A stretch of 64,000 nt of DNA. Origin: Burkholderia cepacia. GTDB lineage: Bacteria > Pseudomonadota > Gammaproteobacteria > Burkholderiales > Burkholderiaceae. Positions 16,763-24,757 of the stretch are shown here, piece after piece. The DNA lies in the NCBI RefSeq assembly GCF_001718835.1, contig NZ_CP013444.1, positions 682,001-746,000 on the forward strand, given 5' to 3'. The notes below the pieces were generated by a model. The model saw nothing but the letters and a program-made list of their open reading frames with translations. It was not told where the DNA came from and searched no databases. Both the position numbers and the translations under genes were made by a program. Each line of letters begins with the position of its first letter. The first letter of the stretch is position 1.

Positions 16763-18369
16763 CTACCGGACCTCGACCCGGAACCGTTGCTGACCCGGTT
16801 TGGCTGCTGCGGCAGCGAAGGATCGTCCTTGGCCGAATACATCGTCACGGGTATGGACTTCGACTTCGTAGCTGGCATCCTTCACCGATGCTTCCGTGAA
16901 ATGGTGCAGCGGAAAGAACGCCTTCACTTCGAGGTGCGTCTGGCAGTTCGCGCAGGACTGCACGCTCCACCGGCTCAGCACGGCCTCCGTGCCGAGCAGG
17001 TGCCGCTCGCCGTCCAGGACGACGTAGGCGGCGACGAGGAAAGACCCGCGGATCGGCGCACGATTCAGCCCGGACACGCGCACGACCTTGCTGCTGTTGC
17101 CGGCCGGCACGGTCGTCGCCGCCAGCGAGCGCTTCGGCAGGTCCTCCAGCGAACCGGGGCCGTACGTGTAGCCGAGCTGCTCCTCGATGTTGATGCAGTC
17201 GAGCGACGTATAGGCGCGCGCCTTGCCGTTCTCGCTCTTCTTGAACGGATCGAGCGGCGACGAGAGCGTGAGCCACGAGTTCGGCACCGTGCCCGGCGTC
17301 GGCCCCTGCGCGTCGACGGAATTGGTGCCCGGATACTCGGCGACGACGTCGAGGTGCTGCGTGTAGCCATGCCGCTTCTGCCACAGCCAGAACACGCGAT
17401 CGATGAAGCAGTGATGGAAATAGAAGATCGGGTCGAGGCCCGCCGTGTCGTTTTCGCCCATGTCGCCGTTGGCGCCCGGAATCGGCGAGTCGTCGCCGGC
17501 GTTCGGGCCGGTGGGGACGTCGTAACCGCCGACGGCAAGGTGAATGTCGTTGTGCGGCGACTCGAGCGGGACGATTTGCGCAGCCCCTTGCGGAAGGTTC
17601 TCGTTCCACTGGGCCGCGGACGTCGTGTTGGAAAACACCGTGTAGTTCGGCGCATTCAGGCACGCCTCGTACTGGGCCTTCACGTGGGTCTCGATCTTCT
17701 TGCCGTGCACGACGATGAAGGACGTGAGCCAGTTCACCACGTTCCGGTCGAGCAGTTTCACGTTCTCGTGATAGTGCGGGAATCGGGCATTGTGTTTCTC
17801 GGTGGCGGCCCGGTCTTTTTCGGTGCCGACCAGCCCCGACCAACGGATAGCGAACCGTTTCGTAGCCGAGCGGCTTGCTGTAGTTCGGATTGTCGCCGTT
17901 GATGTTGTCGGTGATGCCCTTGTTGAACACGAAGGAACGCAGCGGGTTGGGAATCGTCTGCCCGTCTAGCTCGACATCCTTCTTCGTCAGGCGCCCACGG
18001 AATGCCGTGCTTGAGCGACTCTTCGCTGGTTTCGTCCCAGAACGGCAGCATCACCTGTTCGCAACCGGGAATGCTCTGCAAAGCCTGTTCCAGCCTCAGC
18101 AGGTAAACGCGATGCAAGGTCGGGAACAGCACGTTTCCGTGGTTGCAGTAGCCGCCCCAGTATGACGCCGAGCCCCAGCCGGCGCCGCGGAACGGCTCGC
18201 CGTGGAAGCCGCCGATCATGAAGAACGAGTTCGGATCGTCGGGCGGCAATGCCTTGATGCCTTTCCACGCGCGCATCAGGTCTTCCAGCGGCTTTTTGTT
18301 GCCTTTCAAGTACTCGGCCTGCAGCGATTCGATCGACGGGCGGACCCGGACTCCAGTTGCGCTATTCAT
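16763..18369 (-). pseudogene. tyrosinase / polyphenol oxidase, broken by two frameshifts
   Basis: The first frame (from ATG 18369) gives the CuA region with H56, H77 and H86 (GGFHGEPF, YCNHGNVLFPTLHRVY). Around 17985-17995 one extra base shifts the frame; translation resumes as LTKKDVELDGQTIPNPLRSF. A second extra base around 17838-17844 shifts again, to LVGTEKDRAATEKHNARF and then on to 16763. The last part holds the CuB ligands (SPHNDIH, FYFHHCFIDRVFWLW). Read through, the protein is about 534 residues with all six copper histidines intact. Such enzymes oxidise phenols to quinones. Either this is a young pseudogene or the two indels are sequence errors; both sit in short C or G runs. Confidence 0.8.
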
Positions 18370-18957
18370 GACTCGGCCTCTCTCTTTTGTAAGCAGCGTT
18401 GCGGTTTGACTGCCAGGGTTTGAGCGCGAGCGGACGATGCGGATGACGATCGGAGCTCACGGCCAATCAGATTCGGTTTGTCAGGGTGTCGGCAGGCGTT
18501 TTGAAACGTGTCACCCGACAGGGCATAGGCGGGTCCTGTCGGTCTTCCACCACCTCCTTGTGCAATGCGGACATGCGCGACGGCGCCGCGCGCCCTCGGA
18601 AAAAGGCGCGATGCATTCGAATCGCGGGGAAGGTCGCGGCGGATTGGCAGCAATTCGCCACGCGCAATTACAGTGGTAAGGTCTCCGTCATATCCCCGTG
18701 GCGTCTAATCATGATTTTGATACGAGTAAATAAAGCAAATCGGATTTGTTTCCGCAAGGAAAATATGGGGGGTGCGGTGTGGGGGGAATTGCAAGTCGAG
18801 GTGACGCGCGATCGATCAGCTTATCGAAATTATCGTAGCGATTGGCGACGCCACGGAAGCGGTGGCATACCGAGATGGGAGCCGACAGGAACCATTCTAG
18901 GTGTAGAGTGGTGAATTTCCAGGCGGCATCATTTCGCCCTTCCCGGCTGGTACGTCG
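18370..18957. other. 588-bp intergenic stretch without a supported gene
   Basis: It separates the divergent tyrosinase and Nmad3 genes. Short open frames here have no family resemblance or ribosome sites. From about 18700 the sequence becomes AT-richer and contains a purine-rich stretch near 18765-18790. It probably holds both promoters, but no convincing -35/-10 pair stands out. Confidence 0.5.
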
Positions 18958-19818
18958 ATGAAAGTCGTTTTTTCCCGCAAAGGCTTCGATTCACAGTACG
19001 GCGGTATGCCCAGCCCAATCCTGCCGGACGGTCGGCTTCTTCCATTGCCGATTCCGAGCACTCGCGACAGCGCTACATTGGCGGATCTGGATTTCGCGGA
19101 TGCATCACTGGATCAGCTCCTGTGTGATCTGTCTGCCGGCAAGCATGGCTTGCAGACGCATGTTCACCTCGATCCGGACCTCGGCGGCAGGCATGTCGCC
19201 AACTTGGTGAACTGGCGACCAGCGCTCGGGCAGACGGGTTCCGCACAAAGCCACCTGAGTCGCCACGGTATCGGGGCGGGCGATGTCTTCCTGTTCTTCG
19301 GCTGGTTTCGACTGACCGAGCGCACCGGCGGAAAGTGGCGGTTTGCGCCGGGTGCGCCCGATCTGCACGTGCTTTTCGGATGGCTGGAAGTTGATGACGT
19401 GCTGCCGGTCGTGACGCAGCGCACGGAAGTGTTGCGTCGCCATCCATGGATTGCAGTACATCCACATGTCGCGGCGCCGGATTGGTACACGGATGCTCGG
19501 AATACGCTTTACATCGCCCGCAGGCAATCTGCCTATACGCGAACGACAGCGGTGGGGGGCGGCCGCTTCGTGTCGATGCGCCCCGAGTTGCAACTGACAC
19601 ATCCAGGCCATTCGCGCAGCGTCTGGTCGTTGCCCCGATGGTTCGCACCTGACGGACGAGCGCCGATGAGCTATCACGCGAAAGCGAATCGGTGGGAGAT
19701 CCGGGAGGATGGAGTCATACTCCGATCGGTCGCCAAGGGGCAGGAGTTTGTCGTCGATGGAACCGTCTACCCGGAGCTCGAAGCGTGGGTGGCCGATCTG
19801 ATCAGGGGGAACGCATGA
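18958..19818 (+). CDS. Nmad3-family putative nucleotide modification protein
   Basis: 286 residues. The N-terminus MKVVFSRKGFDSQYGGMPSP followed by ILPDGRLLPLPIPS is the hallmark of the Nmad3 family (nucleotide-modification-associated domain 3), predicted by comparative genomics to act in DNA base hypermodification systems, often in phages and mobile islands. Other family-like segments are FLFFGWFRLTE, LHVLFGWLEVDDV and HPHVA near the middle and YHAKANRWEI near the end. The biochemical activity of the family is not established. Its stop overlaps the start of the next frame (ATGA at 19815-19818), so the two were translated together. No DNA polymerase, methylase or thymidylate-synthase-like partner is nearby. 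Confidence 0.75.
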   Translation: MKVVFSRKGFDSQYGGMPSPILPDGRLLPLPIPSTRDSATLADLDFADASLDQLLCDLSAGKHGLQTHVHLDPDLGGRHVANLVNWRPALGQTGSAQSHLSRHGIGAGDVFLFFGWFRLTERTGGKWRFAPGAPDLHVLFGWLEVDDVLPVVTQRTEVLRRHPWIAVHPHVAAPDWYTDARNTLYIARRQSAYTRTTAVGGGRFVSMRPELQLTHPGHSRSVWSLPRWFAPDGRAPMSYHAKANRWEIREDGVILRSVAKGQEFVVDGTVYPELEAWVADLIRGNA

Positions 19819-20141
19819 AACTGCTCAAGTACGTGATGGCGAGTGACTCGGGGCTGGCGCCGAATCCATACTTCGCGATCTGCTCGCTGGCGATGTGCGC
19901 GCCAAATGTTCTGCTTCGCGCATGCCGGATCTGTTTATCGACTGAAGCGGCTGACCTGCGGCGGAATTTTGTGACTGGCTGGTATCCATCACGGTGCGTG
20001 GCGCACGTTCTCGTTGATAGCGGCGCATTCGACGCCCGCGGTGGCAGGGCACGCGATCGGAAAGGCCCCGCGCGTTTCGCAATTCGGCCCAGCATTCGAA
20101 TATCTCGAGTCGGCTTTCGGTCTCGCACGCGATTGCATTAA
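19815..20141 (+). pseudogene. truncated Nmad2-like gene remnant
   Basis: The first 31 residues, MKLLKYVMASDSGLAPNPYF then AICSLAMCAPN, match the strongly conserved start of the Nmad2 family (K-L-x-x-Y-V-x-x-x-D-x-G-x-A-P-N-P, then a C-x-L-A-x-C-x-P). After about position 19908 the expected family sequence is lost, and 77 unrelated residues follow to the stop, rich in Arg and Cys. Start-coupling to the Nmad3 gene is intact. This looks like a Nmad3-Nmad2 pair whose second member has been deleted or fused to foreign DNA. Positions 19975-20190 hold another frame, open but without a start codon, ending FEYLESAFGLARDCIK and so on, possibly the 3' end of a different lost gene. Confidence 0.55.
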
Positions 20142-20283
20142 GCTCGGACTCGAGGCTGTTGCCCCGCTTTTTGCTGCAGAGAAGACGTAGGAAAAGTGCT
20201 GGAACCGAATAGAAGAAGCATAAAGGCGCAATGCGCCCCGCTCGTCGGCCGGTCGCCGTCGAATTGCACCGTGGAGGTTAAAG

Positions 20284-20667
20284 ATGCCGCATCTGGAACA
20301 CTCACTCAAGTATGCAAAGGCGGGTACGGGTCCCTCGATCGACTTCTCGGGATTGTGGAAGAACGAATTGGGTTCAACGATGCAGATCACGCAGCAAGGG
20401 GATCAACTGACCGGCACATACGGCAGCGCTGTCAGTGCCACCGAATCAGAGACAACCGGCGATCTGCGCGGCTACGTCGATGGCGACCTGATCGCCTTCG
20501 TGGTTCATTGGCGGGAATTCCAGGCGATCACCTCCTGGGTTGGGCAATGCGAGCCGAACTCGAACAACGGAAAGATCAACACCTTGTGGCAGATGACGAA
20601 GCAAGTTGCGGAAGGTGACGAATGGGCGTCAATCAACGCCGGCGCGGACGTATTCGTGAGAGCCTAG
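20284..20667 (+). CDS. avidin/streptavidin-family biotin-binding protein
   Basis: 127 residues. The avidin signature is clear: GLWKNELGSTMQI, LTGTYGSAVSATES, AFVVHW, TSWVGQ, INTLWQMT, WASINAGADVF. Residues corresponding to streptavidin biotin ligands are present: N27, S31, Y46, S48, W76, T83, W85, W102, W114 and D122. The position matching streptavidin Ser88 is Ala81. There is one cysteine (C89). Unlike most avidins there is no recognisable signal peptide: the first 20 residues are polar, so the protein may stay in the cytoplasm, or secretion may need another route. GGAGG lies six bases before the ATG. Avidin-type proteins are known from other Burkholderia (burkavidin). A strong hairpin follows the stop. 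Confidence 0.9.
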   Translation: MPHLEHSLKYAKAGTGPSIDFSGLWKNELGSTMQITQQGDQLTGTYGSAVSATESETTGDLRGYVDGDLIAFVVHWREFQAITSWVGQCEPNSNNGKINTLWQMTKQVAEGDEWASINAGADVFVRA

Positions 20668-20675
20668 CGTTGCCT

Positions 20676-20715
20676 GTTCGATGTCCCCGCGGCATGCAAC
20701 GCGGGGACATCGAAC
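20676..20715 (+). terminator. hairpin terminator after the avidin gene
   Basis: A perfect 15-base inverted repeat (GTTCGATGTCCCCGC and its complement) around a ten-base loop begins nine bases after the stop codon. There is no T-run, so it may be factor-assisted or bidirectional. Confidence 0.7.
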
Positions 20716-20924
20716 GAAGATAAGCAACGGAAGACAAGAGAGAGATTCCGAGAAGACGGTCAGCTGTATTAGCCGGAACTCGATCTGAAAGGTAGTCGGG
20801 CTTAGAGAAGAAGCGGTCAATGAGGAATGAGTTTCTCTTTGGCGAGGCACGCCAATTTCTGCGGTTTCAGCAGGCAGTTGTCAGCGAGCAATGCAATGCG
20901 GCAGATGCACAAGCAAAATGCCGC

Positions 20925-22745
20925 CTAGTCCTGCGGAGGTGACGAACGTCCGTTACTGCCCCCGGGCCTTGCCACACCACCCGTAGTGCCGGGCGTAACC
21001 GTCGTCTCGATGATGGCGGTGACGCCGGATGAGTCAACCGAGCGTTTTGTCGTCACGGACGGAGCGGCCGCGCGCGCTGCGCCCTGTTGCGCGGCGGTTC
21101 CCGTTTGCGCCGCAGTTCCCGGTTGAGCCGCGGCACCCGGCCGCGTCTGCGCCCCTGGCTCCGTCACCACAACCGACGTCACACGCGGCTGCGCTGCTGC
21201 AGTCGGCTGCGCCACGGCTTTCGATTGCGTTGCGACCGGCCGCGCTGCCGCCGCAGGTTGAGCCTTCGCCGCAGGCTGCGCGCCCGCCATCTGCCCCGAC
21301 TCCTGCCACCCACCCCCCAACGCCTTGTAAAGCGTCACCCGACTCGTCAACCCCGCGAGCTTGTAAGTGACGAGCAGTTGCTGCGCCTGAAACAACTGCC
21401 GCTGCGCATCGAACACCCCGAAGTAATCATCGACCCCATTCTGAAACCGCATCTGCGCGAGCCGCTGGGTCTCGCTGATATCGTGAATCATTTTCTGCTG
21501 CGCGTTCACTTCGCGCTCGAAGGTCGTCCGCGCAGCCATGCTGTCCGCGACTTCCCGGAACGCGCTCTGAATCGTGCGCTCGTAATTCGCGACGTTCACA
21601 TCCTTTTCCACCGTCGCGAGATCGAGATTCGCGCTATTGCGTCCCCCATCGAAGATCGGCATCGTCAACTGCGGCGCGAACAACCACGCCGCCCCGCCTG
21701 AAAACAACCCGGCGAGCGTCGCACTCGCAACCCCCAGCATCCCGGTCAGCGTGATCCTCGGGAAAAACGCCGCGCGCGCCGCGCCGATATTCGCATTGGC
21801 CGCGATCAATCGATGCTCGGCCGCCATGATGTCCGGCCGGCGTTCCAGCAACGTCGACGGCAGCCCCTCGGGAAACTCCGCCAGCACATGCTGGTTGCCG
21901 AGCGGCATCGCATTCGTCACCCCGGCCGGCAGCGGGCCGCCGCCGATCAGCAGCGTCAACGCGTTCTCATCCTGCGCAACCTGCCGCGTGTACTGCTCGA
22001 CCGCAACCTGCGCGGTTTGCACCTGCGTATCGGCGCGATGCTCGTCGAGCTGCGCCATCCCGCCCGCGAGCTTGCCGCGATGGATCATCGCGGCGACATC
22101 CTGCTGGTTCTTGAGCGTGTCCTGCGCGAGCTTGAGCAGCTCGCGATCGGCCATCAGCGTGAGATAGGCATTCCCGACCTCGGCCACGAGGCTGATGTGA
22201 ACGCTGCGCTGCGCCTCCACGGTCGCGAGATATTGCTCCTGCGCGGCATGACTCATGCTGCGCACGCGCCCGAACAGGTCGATCTCGAAGTTGGTCAGCC
22301 CGACGCCGGCAGCAAACGTGTTGATCAACGGAGACTGCCCCGGCGCACGCAGCCCCGGGCTCAGACGCTGGCTGTTGAGCCCCAGGTTGGCGTCGATTTC
22401 CGGAAACTGGGCTGCGCGTTGCAGCCGGTATTGCGCGCGCGCCGCGTCGATGTTGAGCGTCGCGATGCGCAGGTCGCGGTTATTGGCGAGCGCCCGCGCG
22501 ATCAGCTGCTGCAGCTGCGGATCGACGAAGAACTGCCGCCAGCCGAGATCGGCCGCCGCCGGACCGTTCTGCTGACCCGCATTGGCGCCCGGCGTCGAAT
22601 AGGCCGGCCCGCTCGGATAAGCGGACGGGATCGGCGCATCGGGCCGCTGGTATGTCGGCTCCATCGAGCAGGCCGCGAGCGCGACGACGAGCGCGAGCGG
22701 CAGCACGCGTATCGGCGGAGAGGGAAACGGAAGGCTACGCATCAT
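20925..22745 (-). CDS. NodT-type outer-membrane factor lipoprotein with long low-complexity tail
   Basis: 606 residues. A lipoprotein signal with lipobox LAAC puts the acylated cysteine at residue 26. Two OEP repeats (about 70-260 and 290-480) carry the usual ELDLFG/EIDLFGRVR-type and RRPDI elements (FEIDLFGRVR, LLERRPDIMAAEHRL) and end in VTLYKALGGGW. Typical NodT/OprM proteins stop there (about 480-490). This one adds roughly 110 residues of Ala/Gln/Pro/Thr-rich sequence with repeated QPxAAAQP-type units. It is the last gene of the synthase operon, 42 bp after the glycosyltransferase, and should be its outer-membrane channel. The tail would lie in the periplasm. Confidence 0.88.
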   Translation of the reverse strand: MMRSLPFPSPPIRVLPLALVVALAACSMEPTYQRPDAPIPSAYPSGPAYSTPGANAGQQNGPAAADLGWRQFFVDPQLQQLIARALANNRDLRIATLNIDAARAQYRLQRAAQFPEIDANLGLNSQRLSPGLRAPGQSPLINTFAAGVGLTNFEIDLFGRVRSMSHAAQEQYLATVEAQRSVHISLVAEVGNAYLTLMADRELLKLAQDTLKNQQDVAAMIHRGKLAGGMAQLDEHRADTQVQTAQVAVEQYTRQVAQDENALTLLIGGGPLPAGVTNAMPLGNQHVLAEFPEGLPSTLLERRPDIMAAEHRLIAANANIGAARAAFFPRITLTGMLGVASATLAGLFSGGAAWLFAPQLTMPIFDGGRNSANLDLATVEKDVNVANYERTIQSAFREVADSMAARTTFEREVNAQQKMIHDISETQRLAQMRFQNGVDDYFGVFDAQRQLFQAQQLLVTYKLAGLTSRVTLYKALGGGWQESGQMAGAQPAAKAQPAAAARPVATQSKAVAQPTAAAQPRVTSVVVTEPGAQTRPGAAAQPGTAAQTGTAAQQGAARAAAPSVTTKRSVDSSGVTAIIETTVTPGTTGGVARPGGSNGRSSPPQD

Positions 22746-22787
22746 CGACGATTCCAGAACGAGAAAGAGAAGGGCGAGGGCACGGAC

Positions 22788-24755
22788 TCAGTCCGACAGC
22801 GCGCGCTGCATGAGGCGCGAGATCGCCAGCTTCGGCTGGCCCTGCGCCGCGATGTTGTGCGGGGGATCGCCGAACAGCATGCGGATCAGCCCGTGGCGCG
22901 CCGCCGTATCGACGTGCAGCGCGATGCCGAGCAGGCGGCCCTGGCGGCGCACGATGCGGCACGGGATCCAGCCGATCGGCGCGAGCCACAGCGCGCCTTC
23001 GGCATCGACCGGCAACGAACCGGCCTGCGGCGTGAGCACGGCCGCGCCGTTGCACGACAGATCGTGCGTCGTCACCGAGTATTCCTGTTGGCCGATGCGC
23101 AGCCGCGCGGACGCGCGATAAGGAAAGCGCTCCTCCTTGCGAGGCCGGGGCAATTCCACGCACACCAGCATCGACGTCAGATAGAGCAGCAGCGATATCC
23201 CGGTCCACGCCGAATTGAACACGAGCCCCGGCGCGTCGGGGTCGCTCGACAGCGCATGCCCGAGCCCAAGCGCGGACAGCACGATCAGGCTGCCGTAGAA
23301 CGCCGCGAACTTGCCGTGGACGATCAGCTTCGAGCGGTCCAGCCCCTTGTTCGTCACCTTGAACGGCCGCCCGAACGGCCGCAGGATCGCGCTCGCCAGC
23401 GACGCGGTCACCGCCATCGCGCAGACGATCTGCGTGACCTCGGTGAAGATCGGCAGCGCGCGCCGTCCGGTGATCCACATGCTGTAGGCCCAGTAGGCGA
23501 TCAGCGACGGCACGCCGTATGCGAGAAACTGCATCGGCTCGCCGTACAGCGTCGGCACGTTGAAATACCAGTACAGCAGCGGCCCGAGCAGCAGCATCAG
23601 CGTGAACGGCCGGCTCAGCCAGTGCAGCAGCCCGTGCACGTAGTGCAGCCGCTGCGTGAACGTATAGCCGCGGCCGCGCAGCGGGCCGTCGGGCGTCAGC
23701 GCGACCTGGATCGTGCCGAGCCCCCAGCGGCTGCGCTGGCTGATGTATTCCGGCAGCCCTTCGGCCGACAGCCCGACCGACAGCCGCTCGTTGAGCCAGC
23801 GCGTCACATAGCCGTGCGGCATCAGCCGGTAGGTGAGGTGGATGTCCTCGGTGACGGTGCCGGTCGGAAACCCGCCGATGTGGTTGACGAGGTCGCGCCG
23901 CACGACGAACGACGTGCCGATGCAGAACGCCGAGCCCCACGCGTCTTTCGCCGGCTGCATGATGTCGAAGAACGCGCGCTGCTCGTCGACCCAGCATTCG
24001 GTCGAGCGCAGGTTGTACTGGATGGGATCGGCGTTGTAGTAGAACTGCGGGGTCTGCACGACGCCGACCGTCGGATCGGCAAACAGGCCGATCGTGCGCA
24101 TCAGGATCTTCCGGTGCGGCGCGAAGTCGGCGTCGAGCACCATGATGTACGGCGCGCCGCCGTCCGGGCCCTGCGCGCTTTCGCGCAGGCCGTTGTTCAG
24201 GTTGCCGGCCTTCGCATGCGTGTTGTCGGGGCGGGTCGCGTAGTGCGCGCCGACCTGTTCGCAGAACGCCTTGAGCCAGTCGCGGCGCGTGTCGTCGAGC
24301 ACCCACACGCGGAAGTCCGGATAGTCGATCGCGAGCGCCGCGACGATCGTCTTCTCGAGAATCTCGAGCCCTTCGTTGTAGGTCGCGATGAAGATGTCGA
24401 CGCGCGGCGCCTTCGCGGTGCGCCGCAGCCGGGCTTCGCCGGCGTCGGCGTCGGGCGAGTGATCGCTGGTGCGCGTGAGCACGACGATCGAGATCAGCGT
24501 ATACGTCAGCGCGATGCACTCGAAGCCGTAGAAGACGTGCGCCCACACGCTCGGAAAATCCATGCGCGGGTCGGGCAGCGTCTGGGTCGTGCGCCAATAC
24601 AGGTAAGTCAGCAGCAGCGTCGCGGCGACGCCGCCGAACAGGATGCGATCGACGGCGCGCTCGCGCTTGCCGAGCCGCGTGAGCACGAGCACGATCAGCA
24701 GCACGCCGCCGTTGATGACGAGCAGGGATCGGCTTGCGAGAAAGAAATCGAACAT
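22788..24755 (-). CDS. BcsA-like family 2 glycosyltransferase with C-terminal PilZ domain
   Basis: 655 residues from ATG 24755, two bases after the upstream stop (TGACGATG). Catalytic motifs of processive GT2 polysaccharide synthases are all present: D154-D155 near R157, NTHAKAGNLNNG (178-189), DAD 208-210, TED 302-304 and QRSRW 340-344. Membrane helices flank the catalytic domain (N-terminal pair plus a C-terminal group at about 375-530). A PilZ domain follows, with the c-di-GMP-binding RxxxR (R539-R543) and DxSxxG (D565-G570) motifs, so polymer synthesis should be switched on by c-di-GMP. No bcsB, bcsC or bcsZ is present; the operon instead supplies an HlyD adaptor and an outer-membrane factor. 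Cellulose or a related beta-glucan is the first guess for the product. Confidence 0.9.
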   Translation of the reverse strand: MFDFFLASRSLLVINGGVLLIVLVLTRLGKRERAVDRILFGGVAATLLLTYLYWRTTQTLPDPRMDFPSVWAHVFYGFECIALTYTLISIVVLTRTSDHSPDADAGEARLRRTAKAPRVDIFIATYNEGLEILEKTIVAALAIDYPDFRVWVLDDTRRDWLKAFCEQVGAHYATRPDNTHAKAGNLNNGLRESAQGPDGGAPYIMVLDADFAPHRKILMRTIGLFADPTVGVVQTPQFYYNADPIQYNLRSTECWVDEQRAFFDIMQPAKDAWGSAFCIGTSFVVRRDLVNHIGGFPTGTVTEDIHLTYRLMPHGYVTRWLNERLSVGLSAEGLPEYISQRSRWGLGTIQVALTPDGPLRGRGYTFTQRLHYVHGLLHWLSRPFTLMLLLGPLLYWYFNVPTLYGEPMQFLAYGVPSLIAYWAYSMWITGRRALPIFTEVTQIVCAMAVTASLASAILRPFGRPFKVTNKGLDRSKLIVHGKFAAFYGSLIVLSALGLGHALSSDPDAPGLVFNSAWTGISLLLYLTSMLVCVELPRPRKEERFPYRASARLRIGQQEYSVTTHDLSCNGAAVLTPQAGSLPVDAEGALWLAPIGWIPCRIVRRQGRLLGIALHVDTAARHGLIRMLFGDPPHNIAAQGQPKLAISRLMQRALSD

Positions 24756-24757
24756 CG

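Noticed and set aside
18486..18914. 142-codon plus-strand frame before the Nmad3 gene
   Set aside because: No ribosome site or domain; mixed composition and overlap with the likely promoter region.
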